DNA of 64,000 bases, taken from NCBI GenBank assembly GCA_036001325.1, contig DASYUK010000480.1, forward strand, positions 1-64,000. The letters are read 5' to 3'. This document shows positions 8,445 through 16,587 of the stretch, piece after piece; position 1 is the stretch's first letter; each line of letters begins with the position of its first letter. This DNA comes from DASVHS01 sp036001325 (lineage in GTDB: Bacteria; Acidobacteriota; Thermoanaerobaculia; Gp7-AA8). The notes under the pieces are model-generated. The model did not search any database and had not been told where the DNA came from. It worked only from the letters and a program-made list of their open reading frames with translations. Position numbers and translations under genes: made by a program.

Positions 8445-8530
8445 GTCAGGTCTTCAGTTTTCAGTTTTTTTCTACGACCATTGGATTTTTCCAAGACCGG
8501 TAGAAAAAAACTGAAAACTGAAGACCTGAC
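8445..8530. repeat. Perfect 31-bp inverted repeat filling the ddl-mce gap
   Basis: Bases 8445-8475 and 8500-8530 are exact reverse complements. The 24-base loop contains a further stem (TTGGA/TCCAA). The arms consist of repeated TTCAG/TTTT blocks, far more AT-rich than the surrounding genes. It occupies nearly the whole gap between the ddl start (8432) and the MCE gene stop (8536), and in RNA it would be a very stable hairpin. Confidence 0.9.
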
Positions 8531-8535
8531 CCCAT

Positions 8536-10068
8536 TTACTTCCCGATCGGGATGCTTCCGAGCAGATACTTCAAATCGTCGTCGCGCCAGCGGATGCCGC
8601 CGCCAATCGTGAAAGCGACGTCATTGAGCGGGTTGTCGACGCCCGCCGTCACAAAAAGGCGCGGCGTTTTCGGTTTCTCGCGCCGCAGCGTGTACTCGCC
8701 ATAAGCGCGGAAGTGGGGACTGTTGTCGTAGCGCTGGCCGAAATCGAACGCTTCGCCGGTGAGCCGTACACGCGGATTGAACTGATAATCCGCGCCGACG
8801 CCGCCGGTGTTGTCGATCAGACCGACGCGCAGGCCGAGGTTATCGAGCAACCATCCCGCCTGCGCGGTGATGCGGAAGTCGCGATCGAATCGCGTCTCGT
8901 GCGTGATTGTCGTCGTCGTGATTCCTGTTGCCGGATTCGTCACGGTGAGAATCGTGTCTTTCTCGCGCTTGCGGCCGCGTGGATCGTCCGCGAGCTCGAT
9001 GTTGTAGAAGCGGTTCCGATCGACATTCGGAATCAATCGAAGCGTGGCCGCCGATCGCGAGCTGCCGCCGAAATTCTTGATTCCGTTCTGTTCCTTGTTG
9101 AGACCAGCCATGTAGTCGGCCTTCAGACCGAGGTCCATGCCGATCTTGCTCACGCGGCCGAGCGTGGTTCTCAGCTCGGTGACGCCCGTATCGACAGAAG
9201 CGAGAGCGGACGTGAGCCGCTCGTGCGCTTCGGGACTGTAGATCAGCTTCCCGACAGTTCCCTGGCCGCTCTTCACCTGGCCGGTGATGTCGTTCAGGTT
9301 GGTCGTGGTGATCTTCAAATCGGCGGAGAGCGTCCGCAGGTTTTCGACGACGCGGCGCAGGTCCTCGCGATTCTCACCGACTGTGCCGCCGATCTGATTG
9401 GCCACACGATCGAGCGACGCGGCCAGCTTGGGGATCTCCATGCGCAGGTCCGCCGTGATCGCGCGCATGTTGCCGACGGTAGCGTCGACGTTCGCGCGGT
9501 TCGCGGCGATCAACTCGCGCGTCTCGGCGGTGATCAGCCGGACGTTCTCGACGATGTCCTCGAGCCTCTCTTGGCCGCCCGGTCCCGCCATCACGTGCCG
9601 CAGAGATTCGGTGATCGCTTTCACGTCGGCGGCGATGAGTGAGATCTGATTCGTCACGTCATCGATCGATGCCGGCGAGGTTCCTCGCAGCGTCACGGTC
9701 ACCTGCGGCGGCATCGCCGGCGCGTTCTGCGTTCCCGGATCGAGCTCGACGTATTTCTCGCCCAGGAGACCGAGGTTCGCGACGTGCGCCGAAGCGTTGC
9801 TGCGCATCGGGACGTCGTCATCGATCTCCAGCGTCACTTCCGCTTTCCCGTTCGGGAGCAGCCGGATCTTCGACACTTTTCCCTTGCGCACGCCGGCCAC
9901 GCGCACGGCTGATTTCTCATCGAGACCGGCGACATTGTCGAAGATCACCTTGACCTGGCGCGTCCCTTTGCCGCGACTGATGTCGATGTCCTCGATCTTC
10001 AGGATGAAGTAGCCGAGGATGCCGAGGATGATCAGCATGAAGACGCCGACTTTGGCTGCTGGTGACAT
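8536..10068 (-). CDS. MCE/MlaD-family lipid-transport protein with barrel-like C-terminus
   Basis: The 510-residue protein has an N-terminal membrane anchor (residues 7-24), one MCE domain (about 37-115, with VRVAGVRKGKVSKI and LLGEKYVELDPG) and a long helical region to about 320 rich in regularly spaced N, R and L. The last 190 residues switch to alternating beta-strand-like segments (FRITAQAGWLLDNLGLRVGLIDN and similar), as in an outer-membrane barrel. MCE proteins carry lipids between membranes, and this layout could span the periplasm alone. No mlaE/mlaF permease genes are adjacent. maf lies three bases upstream. Confidence 0.85.
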   Translation of the reverse strand: MSPAAKVGVFMLIILGILGYFILKIEDIDISRGKGTRQVKVIFDNVAGLDEKSAVRVAGVRKGKVSKIRLLPNGKAEVTLEIDDDVPMRSNASAHVANLGLLGEKYVELDPGTQNAPAMPPQVTVTLRGTSPASIDDVTNQISLIAADVKAITESLRHVMAGPGGQERLEDIVENVRLITAETRELIAANRANVDATVGNMRAITADLRMEIPKLAASLDRVANQIGGTVGENREDLRRVVENLRTLSADLKITTTNLNDITGQVKSGQGTVGKLIYSPEAHERLTSALASVDTGVTELRTTLGRVSKIGMDLGLKADYMAGLNKEQNGIKNFGGSSRSAATLRLIPNVDRNRFYNIELADDPRGRKREKDTILTVTNPATGITTTTITHETRFDRDFRITAQAGWLLDNLGLRVGLIDNTGGVGADYQFNPRVRLTGEAFDFGQRYDNSPHFRAYGEYTLRREKPKTPRLFVTAGVDNPLNDVAFTIGGGIRWRDDDLKYLLGSIPIGK

Positions 10069-10071
10069 GAT

Positions 10072-10656
10072 TCACTCCGATACGTTCAGCGGATCGATCC
10101 CCGCCTTCCTCATCATCTGAAAGAGCAGAGCAAGAGGCAATCCCACGACGTTCGTATAGCTGCCGTGAATGGAGTCGATAAAAATCGCGCCCACTCCCTG
10201 CGCGGCGTAGGCGCCCGCTTTATCGAGCGGCTCGCCAGTCTTCACATACCACTCGATGTCGCTCTGCGAAAGTGGAAGCATGCGCACCTCCGATTCGGCC
10301 ACGCGCGTGTCACTGTACTGACGTTCGACGTTCTGCAACGTCACGCCGGTGTAAACCGTATGCGTGCGGCCGGCGATCGTCGCGAGCATTCGCTTCGCAT
10401 CGGAGGCATCGACGGGTTTCTCCAGAAGCTGATCACCGAGCAGGACGGTCGTGTCGGCGGCGATCACCCAACGCGACGGATGCTGCTTCGCGATCGCTTC
10501 CGCCTTTTCACGCGCGAGTCGCGCTACGTACTCTTCCGGTGCCTCGCCTGCCCGACGTTCTTCGGGAACATGACTCGGCACGACGTCGAATTCCACGCCG
10601 ATCGATGCGAGAAGCTCGCGTCGCCGCGGTGATGATGAGGCGAGGATGAAGCGCAT
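10072..10656 (-). CDS. maf: Maf-family nucleoside triphosphate pyrophosphatase
   Basis: Maf proteins hydrolyse non-canonical nucleotides such as dTTP/UTP or modified pyrimidines. The 194-residue product starts with the signature ILASSSPRRRELL and contains ADTTVLL, KPVDASDAKRML and the YTGVTL strand. ATG 10656 overlaps the toxin stop codon (TGATG), so it is coupled to the toxin-antitoxin pair; a longer frame reaching back to 10857 would bury the toxin and is not supported. Confidence 0.9.
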   Translation of the reverse strand: MRFILASSSPRRRELLASIGVEFDVVPSHVPEERRAGEAPEEYVARLAREKAEAIAKQHPSRWVIAADTTVLLGDQLLEKPVDASDAKRMLATIAGRTHTVYTGVTLQNVERQYSDTRVAESEVRMLPLSQSDIEWYVKTGEPLDKAGAYAAQGVGAIFIDSIHGSYTNVVGLPLALLFQMMRKAGIDPLNVSE

Positions 10657-10901
10657 CACCCGGCCCGGCCGATCGAGAGAATGACAATGAAGCGCGCTTC
10701 CGGCATGATCCGATAAAGGATGCGCAGGTGCGCGACGCGATAGCTCCACAGTCCTTTGAACGGCTCGAATAGCGGCACGCCGGTGATCGGATCCTCGTCG
10801 ATCGCCTCCAGCGCCTTTCTGACCATCTCCTGCTCCGCGCTGCTCAGCGACCGCCACTCCGCTTCAACCGACTCCGCGATCCGAAGCCGGTCATTCCACA
10901 A
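10656..10901 (-). CDS. RelE/ParE-like toxin
   Basis: The 81-residue protein has a RelE-superfamily pattern: SLSSAEQEMVRKALEAIDEDP helices, then FKGLWSYRVAHLRILYRI and a final beta strand. The best start is TTG 10901, overlapping the antitoxin's last codons. The C-terminus ends at IGRAG, where family members usually continue with a short basic/aromatic tail (such as HRR-VY), so the catalytic end may be missing and activity is uncertain. Its stop overlaps the maf start. Confidence 0.72.
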   Translation of the reverse strand: MWNDRLRIAESVEAEWRSLSSAEQEMVRKALEAIDEDPITGVPLFEPFKGLWSYRVAHLRILYRIMPEARFIVILSIGRAG

Positions 10902-11151
10902 AGAGATCCTCCGGCAGGAGCATCGCATTGCGGCGAATCTGCTCGTCGGCCGCGTCGATGCGCTCGCGCAGCACCGTGTCGTTGGCGATATCCACCGTTT
11001 CGCGAAGAGCGAGGTATTCGTCGTACGAGGCGAGAATGGCGACGGCACGGTCGCCTCGAACGAAGAGCGTTCGCTTACCGGTCAGCTCGCACTCGCCGAC
11101 GAGCGCTCGCACGGCGTCCGGCAGGTCGAGAATCTCGAGTCGCTTTTCCAT
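10891..11151 (-). CDS. Phd/YefM-like antitoxin
   Basis: An 86-residue acidic protein directly upstream of and overlapping the RelE-like toxin gene by 11 bases, the usual antitoxin-first order. It has an N-terminal beta-strand/helix part (LEILDLPDAVRALVGEC) and an RDGRAVAIL-like strand (RGDRAVAILASYDEY) typical of Phd/YefM DNA-binding antitoxins, then a C-terminal helix that would wrap the toxin. Its first 77 bases lie inside the 3' end of galU in another frame. Confidence 0.72.
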   Translation of the reverse strand: MEKRLEILDLPDAVRALVGECELTGKRTLFVRGDRAVAILASYDEYLALRETVDIANDTVLRERIDAADEQIRRNAMLLPEDLFVE

Positions 11152-12013
11152 TTCCGAAGAGCCCCTGCAGGTACGCGCGGAACTCGGCGCCGACGTCGGG
11201 ATGATGCAGGGCGAAGTCGACCGTCGCCTTCAGGTATCCGAGTTTCTCGCCCGCGTCATAGCGATGGCCGTCGAACACGTAGCCGTAGAAGTCACCCTGG
11301 CGGACGAGCTCCCGCATCGCATCGGTGAGCTGGATCTCGCCGCCTGCGCCGCGCTCTGTCTTTGCGAGAAGCGGGAAGATATCCGCCGGCAGGATGTAGC
11401 GGCCGATGATCGCGTAGTGAGACGGCGGTTTGATCTTCGGCTTCTCCACCATGTCGGTGACTTTGAATCGACGCTTGCCGATCAGCTCCCCGGCGACGAT
11501 TCCGTAACGCGATGTCTCGCTCGCTGAAACTTCCATCAGCGCGACCACTGGACGACCGGTTTCTTCGAACACGCGCCGCATCTGAGACAGGCACGGTTCG
11601 TCGGACAGGATCACGTCATCGGGCAGCAGCACCGCGAAGGGCTCGTTGACGACCGCATCGCGCGCCATGAGCACCGCGTGTCCGAGTCCGAGGGCGTCCT
11701 TCTGCCGGATGGAGATGAGGTCGACCATCTTGCCGGCCGCTTCGACTTCGGCGAGGAGATCGTTCTTGCCGCGCTCGCGGAGTTGCCGTTCGAGACCCGA
11801 AGAGCGATCGAAATGGTCGAGGATCGACTCCTTCCCCTTCGATGTGATGATGATCAGCTTGTCGAAGCCTGAGTCGCGCGCTTCTTCGATCCCATACTGA
11901 AGAATCGGCTTATCGACGAGCGGCAGCATCTCTTTGGGGATGACTTTCGTCGCCGGAAAAAAACGAGTACCGAAACCGGCACACGGAAACACACACGTTC
12001 GCAAGTTAGTCAT
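11075..12013 (-). CDS. galU: UTP--glucose-1-phosphate uridylyltransferase
   Basis: GalU makes UDP-glucose for glycan synthesis. The product, about 312 residues, has the nucleotidyltransferase signature CAGFGTRFFPATKVIPKEMLPL, KPILQYGIEEA, LPDDVIL and the VEKPK motif near 195. I chose ATG 12013; a TTG nine bases upstream is possible. The last 25 residues (from about GNGKATRDS) are arginine-rich, unlike the family, and are translated through the first 77 bases of the antitoxin gene, suggesting that the original 3' end was lost or replaced. Confidence 0.9.
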   Translation of the reverse strand: MTNLRTCVFPCAGFGTRFFPATKVIPKEMLPLVDKPILQYGIEEARDSGFDKLIIITSKGKESILDHFDRSSGLERQLRERGKNDLLAEVEAAGKMVDLISIRQKDALGLGHAVLMARDAVVNEPFAVLLPDDVILSDEPCLSQMRRVFEETGRPVVALMEVSASETSRYGIVAGELIGKRRFKVTDMVEKPKIKPPSHYAIIGRYILPADIFPLLAKTERGAGGEIQLTDAMRELVRQGDFYGYVFDGHRYDAGEKLGYLKATVDFALHHPDVGAEFRAYLQGLFGNGKATRDSRPAGRRASARRRVRADR

Positions 12014-12027
12014 GCACAGCAAGCATA

Positions 12028-12048
12028 ACCGAGGACCGAGGACCGAGG
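12028..12048. repeat. Three tandem ACCGAGG heptamers upstream of galU
   Basis: Three exact ACCGAGG units lie in the gap between the divergent galU and beta-propeller genes. The same unit recurs at 46933-46967. No inverted arm is visible here, so it may be a half-element. Confidence 0.75.
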
Positions 12049-12111
12049 ACTGGTGGTTGACACAGAACTTGCTTTGGCGGAATGACGTACTACTATTCTG
12101 AACTGCAGGCG

Positions 12112-14034
12112 ATGCGTAAATCCCTCATTTTTATCGGCGTTCTTCTCGTGGCGATTCCGGTTTCGGCGCAATGGCGGCGCGCCGGACTCTTCGGTGCGGA
12201 CGTTCGCGCGCTGGTTGCCGATCCGGTCGATCCCGATGTGCTTTATCTCGGCACGAGCGGCGGCGAAGTCTATGTCTCCACCGACGGCGCGAAGAGCTGG
12301 AGCAATGCGCGCAACGGCGTTCCCTTCCCCGGCTACGTCGTCGACAACCTCGTGATCGATCGCAATGGACGTCTGTGGACGGCATGCTGGGGTTTGTGGG
12401 GCGGGAGCGTCATCGCGGTCTCTGACGATCGCGGCAAAACATGGACGCGGCGCGACGCCGGTCTCGAGGACTCTTCGATCCGCGCGATCGCGATCGATCC
12501 GAACGATGCCGACTTCGTCATCGTCGGAGGTCTGGGCGGCGTCTATCGCAGCACGGACGGCGGCGAAACGTGGGAAAAGATCTCGGATCAGGAAAACGTC
12601 GAATCGCTGGCCATCGATCCGCGCACGCACGATCGCATGTACATCGGTACGTGGCGCCAGGGTTGGCGCACGGACGATGGCGGGCAGACGTGGGTGCGCA
12701 TCAACAACGGCATGGTGCTCGATACCGACATGTTCGGGATCACGTTTGACCCGAACGATCCTGACAACATCTGGGTCTCGACCTGCGGCTGGGTTTACAA
12801 CACCGTGAATCGGGGCGATCAGTGGACGCGCTATCGTGACGGCTTCAACAACCGGCGCGTTCACGATGTCGAGATCGATCCGTGCGAACCCGACACGATC
12901 TACGCCGGCTCGGTCGGCGGACTCTATCGCTCCGATGATCGCGGCAAGAGCTGGTACAGCGTCTCGAGCGAGGACCTCGTCGTGACCTCGGTCGTTCTCC
13001 ATCCGCAGCGTCCCGATCGCATCATCCTCGGCGTTGAAGGCGATGGCGTGTATGTGTCGGACGATCGCGCCAGGTCGTTCACGCGCTCGTCGGACGGTTT
13101 GCACAACTTGCGCATCACTGCGATCGTCCCCGATCCGTCGGCAAAGGACGTCGTCTACGCGGCGGTGGCATTCGGTGGCACAGCATCGGGTGTCTACCGC
13201 TCCGACGATGGAGCGAAGAGTTGGATGCGCACGAGCACCACGCGCATGCCGGAGGTGTTGTCGATCGTCGTCGCTCCGGAAGCGGATGCGGAAGTGAAGT
13301 ACGTCGCCGGAACGGAGAAGGGATTTTTCTGGAGCGGCGATGCAGTGGAATGGACGCGAGCCGAGCCTGTGAACTCTCCGGTTCGTGTCAACAAAGTGCT
13401 TCGCTTCAATAACACGCGATTGTTCGCCGCGACTTCAGAAGGCGTGTTCACGACGCGCGACGCAGGAAAGAGCTGGTATCGCCTCGCCGGATCCGACAGC
13501 CGCACGGTCGATATCGCCCTCGGCAACCTCGGATCGAACAAGGCGCTGTTCGCATTGACCGCGAATGGCATGACGGTCTTCGACGGCGAGAAGTGGTTGG
13601 CCGTGGCCAATTCGCCGGCGACCGGCCGGACGATCGCGATCCGCACTGTCGGCGGGGTGCAGTATGTGTTCGTCGCGGGCGCGCAGGGCGTGAAGGCCGG
13701 ACGCATTACTGACGAGGGCAGCGATTGGATCGCTTCCGATGCTCCCGATGCGCAATACGCTGCGGTGTACGGCTCCTCGCGCAGGCTGTTTCTCACGTCG
13801 CGGCAGCAGCGCGAAATCCTCGTCGGCAGTCCCGATGATAGCGACTGGCTCCAGATCGTCCTTCCGTCGCAGAACACGGAAGTCACGACGATCGTCCCCG
13901 ATCCGTTCACCGATCGCTTCTACGTCGGCACGGTCGGCGAGGGCGTGTTCGTATTCGACGGCAAGATGCAGCGCTACGTCCGGCACGAGCCGGCGCCGGC
14001 GACAACCGCGGCAGGTGCGGGCGCCGCGCAGTAG
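12112..14034 (+). CDS. Secreted BNR/sortilin-type beta-propeller protein
   Basis: The 640-residue protein has a signal peptide (MRKSLIFIGVLLVAIPVSAQ, cleavage about residue 20) and repeated propeller blades of the BNR/YCF48 kind, each with a variant of VYRSTDGGETWEKI or VYVSDDRARSFTR at roughly 45-residue spacing (about ten copies). The Asp-box motifs S-x-D-x-G-x-x-W are clear. These domains bind glycans or act as scaffolds; no catalytic residues can be assigned. ATG 12112 is preferred over 12082 because it begins the signal peptide. Stands alone. Confidence 0.85.
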   Translation: MRKSLIFIGVLLVAIPVSAQWRRAGLFGADVRALVADPVDPDVLYLGTSGGEVYVSTDGAKSWSNARNGVPFPGYVVDNLVIDRNGRLWTACWGLWGGSVIAVSDDRGKTWTRRDAGLEDSSIRAIAIDPNDADFVIVGGLGGVYRSTDGGETWEKISDQENVESLAIDPRTHDRMYIGTWRQGWRTDDGGQTWVRINNGMVLDTDMFGITFDPNDPDNIWVSTCGWVYNTVNRGDQWTRYRDGFNNRRVHDVEIDPCEPDTIYAGSVGGLYRSDDRGKSWYSVSSEDLVVTSVVLHPQRPDRIILGVEGDGVYVSDDRARSFTRSSDGLHNLRITAIVPDPSAKDVVYAAVAFGGTASGVYRSDDGAKSWMRTSTTRMPEVLSIVVAPEADAEVKYVAGTEKGFFWSGDAVEWTRAEPVNSPVRVNKVLRFNNTRLFAATSEGVFTTRDAGKSWYRLAGSDSRTVDIALGNLGSNKALFALTANGMTVFDGEKWLAVANSPATGRTIAIRTVGGVQYVFVAGAQGVKAGRITDEGSDWIASDAPDAQYAAVYGSSRRLFLTSRQQREILVGSPDDSDWLQIVLPSQNTEVTTIVPDPFTDRFYVGTVGEGVFVFDGKMQRYVRHEPAPATTAAGAGAAQ

Positions 14035-14400
14035 CTAAACGAAACACGCAATCACCAGACTCACAGCGGCGACGCCGATCGCGATCGTGGGTACGCGAAA
14101 CCAATACTTGAGCGCGAGCACTTCGTAGACCGCGGCGATGAGCGCAAGGATCCACGTCGGCATCGCGGCCATCACACAGACAACGCCGAACACAACGGCG
14201 CCGAGGCTGTGACTGAGGTTGAAGCCGAGCCACGCATCCCACATGTTCGTGTTGCGGGAGAGGCGAACAGCGGTCGACTTCATGTGCTCCATGACGCGCG
14301 GATCGACCGGCGCGAGGCGCTCAAGAAACGTGAAGAGAGCGTGTAGAAGACCGAGCGCACAGAAAATCACGCCGGCGAAGACGACCAGATAGTGGCTCAA
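14035..14400 (-). CDS. Small four-helix membrane protein
   Basis: The 121-residue protein has about four hydrophobic helices and a conserved-looking NMWDAWLGFNLSHSLGAVVFG in the middle, a pattern seen in uncharacterised bacterial membrane proteins. It overlaps the end of the preceding secreted-protein gene by four bases and is last in a three-gene - strand unit led by the KDPG aldolase. Function unknown. Confidence 0.65.
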   Translation of the reverse strand: MSHYLVVFAGVIFCALGLLHALFTFLERLAPVDPRVMEHMKSTAVRLSRNTNMWDAWLGFNLSHSLGAVVFGVVCVMAAMPTWILALIAAVYEVLALKYWFRVPTIAIGVAAVSLVIACFV

Positions 14401-14870
14401 CGTGATACGGGATCGTAGTAGCGGACGGCCAGATATCCGAATCCCTTCTTCCCATAATCCGATTTCGGATCATCGGACAGGACGACCATGATGTTCGGAA
14501 GGCGGTCGTCGTAGACCACGATCGAATCCGATCGAACGCTGGGCTTCGGATTGCCGTGCTTCTTCTTCAGCAGCGACTTCTGCTCCGCAAAGGCGGCGCG
14601 AATTTCGGGAAGGATGGCGAAGAGCTCGAAGCGAATCGAGCGCAGACGATCGCGATGGAAGTCGAGCGTGAGCGCTTTGTCCTCGCTGTAGTCGACAACC
14701 ACCTCGTTGTCGTCTTTGCCGCGCTTCACCGTCCAGCCCGCGTCGCGCAGCGTCCTTTCCGCATCGGCGCGGGTCATGCCGATCGTCAGCCGGAACGACT
14801 GTGGCGTCATCCACGACGTTTTGGAATTGGATGGGAACGAAGAGACGAGGAGGAGAAGAATGATGGCCAT
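14397..14870 (-). CDS. Secreted protein of unknown function
   Basis: The 157-residue product starts with a short hydrophobic leader (MAIILLLLVSSFP), then MTPQSFRLTIGMTRADAERTLRDAGW, reminiscent of the small outer-membrane SmpA/BamE-like fold, where a GMT-x(3)-V/A-x(3)-L-G motif begins a helix. It then has alternating strands ending with LAVRYYDPVSR. The similarity is weak and I do not assign a function. It starts three bases after the aldolase stop. Confidence 0.6.
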   Translation of the reverse strand: MAIILLLLVSSFPSNSKTSWMTPQSFRLTIGMTRADAERTLRDAGWTVKRGKDDNEVVVDYSEDKALTLDFHRDRLRSIRFELFAILPEIRAAFAEQKSLLKKKHGNPKPSVRSDSIVVYDDRLPNIMVVLSDDPKSDYGKKGFGYLAVRYYDPVSR

Positions 14871-14873
14871 GCG

Positions 14874-15548
14874 TCAATGGACGTAGGTGTCGGTCTGAAT
14901 GTCCTTTCGCGATTGCACGATCGAAGTCGCCAGCACGACGCGCCGGCCGATCTCTTCCCACTGTTGCGTGCGAACCAGATCGGGCATCGCGAGAGAAGGA
15001 CCGAGATTCACAGCGACGCAGCCGGCGTCGAGGTAGGCATCGATCATGTCCAGCGGCACCGGACCGCCCGCAAGCATGGGGATGTCGCGAATCGGTCCGC
15101 GGATCGTGCGGATGTAGTCAGGGCCGCCGAAGAATTGTGCGGGGTAGACCTTGACGATGTCCGCTCCCGCTTCCCAGGCGCGGATGATCTCGGTCGGCGT
15201 TGCCGCGCCGGCGATCGAGAGCAGATCATTCTCGAGCGCGTACTCGATCACGCGGACGTCCGTGTGCGGCGAGACGATCGCTTTCGCCCCTGCCCGCCGC
15301 GCCGACGCGGCGTCATTCGAGCTGCGCACCGTTCCGGCGGCAACGATGACGTCGTCTCGAGCGTACTTTTGGGCGATGTGGGAGATGAGATCGAAGGCGT
15401 CGGGCGAGGTCAGAGTGATCTCGACGATCGAAATCCCGTTGCGCGCGTACGCATCGGCGACGGCGCGCGCCGCGGCGGCACTATCCTCTCGTACCACCCC
15501 GATAATCTGTTCGGAGCAGACGCGCTCCAGGAGCTCTTTTCGTGACAT
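14874..15548 (-). CDS. eda: 2-dehydro-3-deoxyphosphogluconate (KDPG/KHG) aldolase
   Basis: This class I aldolase cleaves KDPG to pyruvate and glyceraldehyde 3-phosphate in the Entner-Doudoroff route, or acts on related sugar acids. The 224-residue product has ISIVEITLTSPDA (catalytic Glu), VAAGTVRSS, FVSPHTD-like IVSPHTD and the Schiff-base lysine in ADIVKVYPAQFFGG. No edd or kinase gene lies nearby, so the in vivo substrate is open. First gene of a three-gene - strand unit. Confidence 0.85.
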   Translation of the reverse strand: MSRKELLERVCSEQIIGVVREDSAAAARAVADAYARNGISIVEITLTSPDAFDLISHIAQKYARDDVIVAAGTVRSSNDAASARRAGAKAIVSPHTDVRVIEYALENDLLSIAGAATPTEIIRAWEAGADIVKVYPAQFFGGPDYIRTIRGPIRDIPMLAGGPVPLDMIDAYLDAGCVAVNLGPSLAMPDLVRTQQWEEIGRRVVLATSIVQSRKDIQTDTYVH

Positions 15549-15609
15549 GAAGCGTAATTAGGTTAACACGCGACATGCGCTAAGCTGTTGCCGCCCACGG
15601 AGGTCGCTC

Positions 15610-16584
15610 ATGGCCCTGGTCAACAAAGCCATCAACGAGGTCACCGTCAAACTGGTCTATTACGGTCCCGGTTTGTGCGGCAAGACCACGAACCTCGAGA
15701 AGATTTACGGAAATCCGAAGCTCGAGAACAAGGGAAAGATGATCTCGATGGCCACCGAGACCGACCGGACGCTCTTCTTCGACTTCATGCCGATGGAGCT
15801 CGGCACGGTCGGCGGTCAGAAGGTGCGCGTACAGCTCTACACCGTGCCCGGACAGGTCTTTTACGACGCGACGCGCAAGCTGGTGCTGCGCGGCGCGGAC
15901 GGCGTCGTCTTCGTTGCCGACTCGCAGGACACGATGCGCGAGTCGAACCTCGACAGCCTCGAGAACCTGAAGACGAATCTGCGTCTCAATCGCCTCGATC
16001 CGGAGAAGGTGGCGATCGTCTTTCAGTACAACAAGCGCGATCTGCCGAACGTCGATTCGGTCGATGACATGAACGCATACCTCAATCCGGGAACCGCGCC
16101 GGTCGTCGAGGCGGCGGCGATTTCCGGAATGGGCGTGACGGCGACGCTGCGCGCCGCGATCGCGAAGATTCTCGAGAACCTGAAGCACAACGTCGACACG
16201 ACACTGCACGATCAGCCGGAGCTTGCCGCACCGGACATGAAGGCGAAGTCGGGCGTGACGTCCGCTTCGGCCGGAACGCCGAAACTCTCGATGCGGACGG
16301 AAGGCGGAACGCGCACCGAAGCGCCGGCCACGCCGGCCAAGACGCAAGTGGGAACGCGTCCCGTTCCGGCGCCATCGCCGGCATTCGTCGCGCCGGTCCT
16401 CGATGAAGAAGATCCGTTCGCCGATGCCGCTCCCGCGTCTCCGCAGCCGCAGACCGGCAATGGTCGCGCGGACATCGAGTCCATGCTGGCCAGCACCCGC
16501 GAGATGATCCGCGCGCTGGAAGTGGCGCTCGAGAAAGCAAAGCAGAACGAACGATCGCTGGCGGAGAAACTTGGCCGCCTGTAG
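15610..16584 (+). CDS. MglA-type small Ras-like GTPase with long C-terminal extension
   Basis: MglA GTPases set cell polarity and motility in Myxococcus and occur widely in other phyla. The first 195 residues form the GTPase: P-loop GPGLCGKTT (19-27), the MglA-type VPGQ (79-82) in place of the usual DxxG, and NKRD (141-144). The extension of about 130 residues is low-complexity (A, P, T) and ends in a charged coiled coil (DIESMLASTREMIRALEVALEKAKQNERSLAEKL). bshC starts three bases after the stop, so it may be co-transcribed with bacillithiol synthesis. No MglB/roadblock partner is adjacent. Confidence 0.87.
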   Translation: MALVNKAINEVTVKLVYYGPGLCGKTTNLEKIYGNPKLENKGKMISMATETDRTLFFDFMPMELGTVGGQKVRVQLYTVPGQVFYDATRKLVLRGADGVVFVADSQDTMRESNLDSLENLKTNLRLNRLDPEKVAIVFQYNKRDLPNVDSVDDMNAYLNPGTAPVVEAAAISGMGVTATLRAAIAKILENLKHNVDTTLHDQPELAAPDMKAKSGVTSASAGTPKLSMRTEGGTRTEAPATPAKTQVGTRPVPAPSPAFVAPVLDEEDPFADAAPASPQPQTGNGRADIESMLASTREMIRALEVALEKAKQNERSLAEKLGRL

Positions 16585-16587
16585 TCG

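Noticed and set aside
10656..11048. A longer toxin frame reading from 11048
   Set aside because: It would run through the antitoxin in another frame; the family sequence begins at TTG 10901.
12057..12096. TTGACA upstream of the beta-propeller gene as a promoter
   Set aside because: No -10 hexamer at 16-18 bases; TACTAT is 28 bases away. Not called.
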